Source: Mesorhizobium australicum WSM2073 (lineage in GTDB: Bacteria > Pseudomonadota > Alphaproteobacteria > Rhizobiales > Rhizobiaceae). From it: a DNA stretch of 64,000 nt. The position numbers and the translations under genes were made by a program. Within the stretch, counting starts at the first letter, position 1; the number at the start of each line of letters is the position of its first letter. The stretch covers positions 2,122,001 to 2,186,000 of the forward strand of contig NC_019973.1 of the NCBI RefSeq assembly GCF_000230995.2, in the 5' to 3' direction. Shown here one piece after another: positions 63,778 through 64,000 of this stretch. The notes beneath the pieces are model-generated. The model was given only the letters and a program-made list of their open reading frames with translations, did no database searches and had not been told where the DNA came from.

Positions 63778-64000
63778 TCATTCCCTGATGCTTCTGGCTA
63801 CCAGCCGGGCAATGCTGGGGCCGACAAGCAGCACGATCAGGAAGCGCGCCGACTGCAGGGCCATGACAAAGGAGATGTCGACGTTCTGCGCAGCGGCGGC
63901 GATGATGGCGACGCTGTCCATGCCGCCAGGGCTGGTCGCCAGATAGGCGGTCAGCGGGTCGACGCCGGCGAGCCGGCTGATGAGGAAGGCAAGGCCGCCG
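63778..64000 (-). CDS. AbrB-family (putative transporter/ammonia monooxygenase-like) membrane protein, 5' end outside window
   Basis: The C-terminal 73 residues are visible. They include RLAGVDPLTAYLATSPGGMD, then SVAIIAAAAQNVDISFVMAL and QSARFLIVLLVGPSIARLVA, the characteristic end of the AbrB membrane family (PF05145). The SPGGMDSVAIIA segment is highly conserved in the family. Function is uncertain; some are annotated as ammonia monooxygenase without evidence. Confidence 0.82.
   Translation of the reverse strand, partial: GGLAFLISRLAGVDPLTAYLATSPGGMDSVAIIAAAAQNVDISFVMALQSARFLIVLLVGPSIARLVARSIRE

Overview
The window looks like chromosomal DNA of a Mesorhizobium-type alphaproteobacterium (order Hyphomicrobiales/Rhizobiales). 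Four things point there: a complete vitamin B6 degradation cluster with enzyme sequences very close to those described from Mesorhizobium loti; the CtrA/ChpT/SciP cell-cycle module; a NasS-NasT nitrate-sensing pair; and high GC content. I saw no phage, transposase, integrase or CRISPR array. The two edge genes, an nrtA-like gene on the left and an AbrB-family membrane protein on the right, are cut by the window.

Layout. 1-3.4 kb: nitrate assimilation control (nasT-nasS, then an nrtA-like binding protein behind a sigma-54-like promoter and a leader RNA with a two-hairpin ANTAR motif and a competing terminator). 3.4-7.7 kb: a small His-rich secreted protein, an endonuclease/exonuclease/phosphatase protein, a cardiolipin synthase-like enzyme, and about 1.2 kb of gene-poor sequence. 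7.7-15.2 kb: a surface locus with a short AraC-type regulator, a 1,472-residue YadA-like trimeric autotransporter, two IalB-like proteins, a DUF4189 protein and one unknown membrane-anchored protein. 15.2-16.6 kb: an unusual NRAMP-family transporter.

16.7-36.7 kb is the vitamin B6 catabolic island. It encodes every step I know of in the M. loti pathway. Pyridoxine 4-oxidase and pyridoxamine-pyruvate aminotransferase feed pyridoxal. Pyridoxal 4-dehydrogenase, 4-pyridoxolactonase, 4-pyridoxic acid dehydrogenase, the formyl-pyridine carboxylate dehydrogenase, a decarboxylase, the ring-opening oxygenase MHPCO and the final amide hydrolase then yield succinic semialdehyde, acetate, ammonia and CO2. 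A GntR/FCD regulator, two complete ABC importers (one NMT1/THI5-like, one BMP/nucleoside type), a DUF1185 protein and a PEBP protein lie among them and have no assigned pathway role.

37-49 kb is housekeeping and cell-cycle control: S-formylglutathione hydrolase, tRNA-Met, an oxidoreductase, mnmA, sciP, fliJ, ctrA with a GANTC- and CtrA-box-rich upstream region, a single-domain response regulator, chpT, eipA, a coiled-coil membrane protein, an rRNA/tRNA methyltransferase and a NolR-like ArsR regulator. Between sciP and fliJ is a probable deletion scar holding the tails of a divergent quinone oxidoreductase/HxlR pair. 48-64 kb carries mixed metabolic genes: HugZ-like protein, SDR, GNAT, glutathionyl-hydroquinone reductase, NUDIX, metallophosphoesterase, a TPR protein, leuA with a Leu-rich leader peptide, an ATP-grasp/esterase operon, and a divergent MFS exporter/LysR pair.
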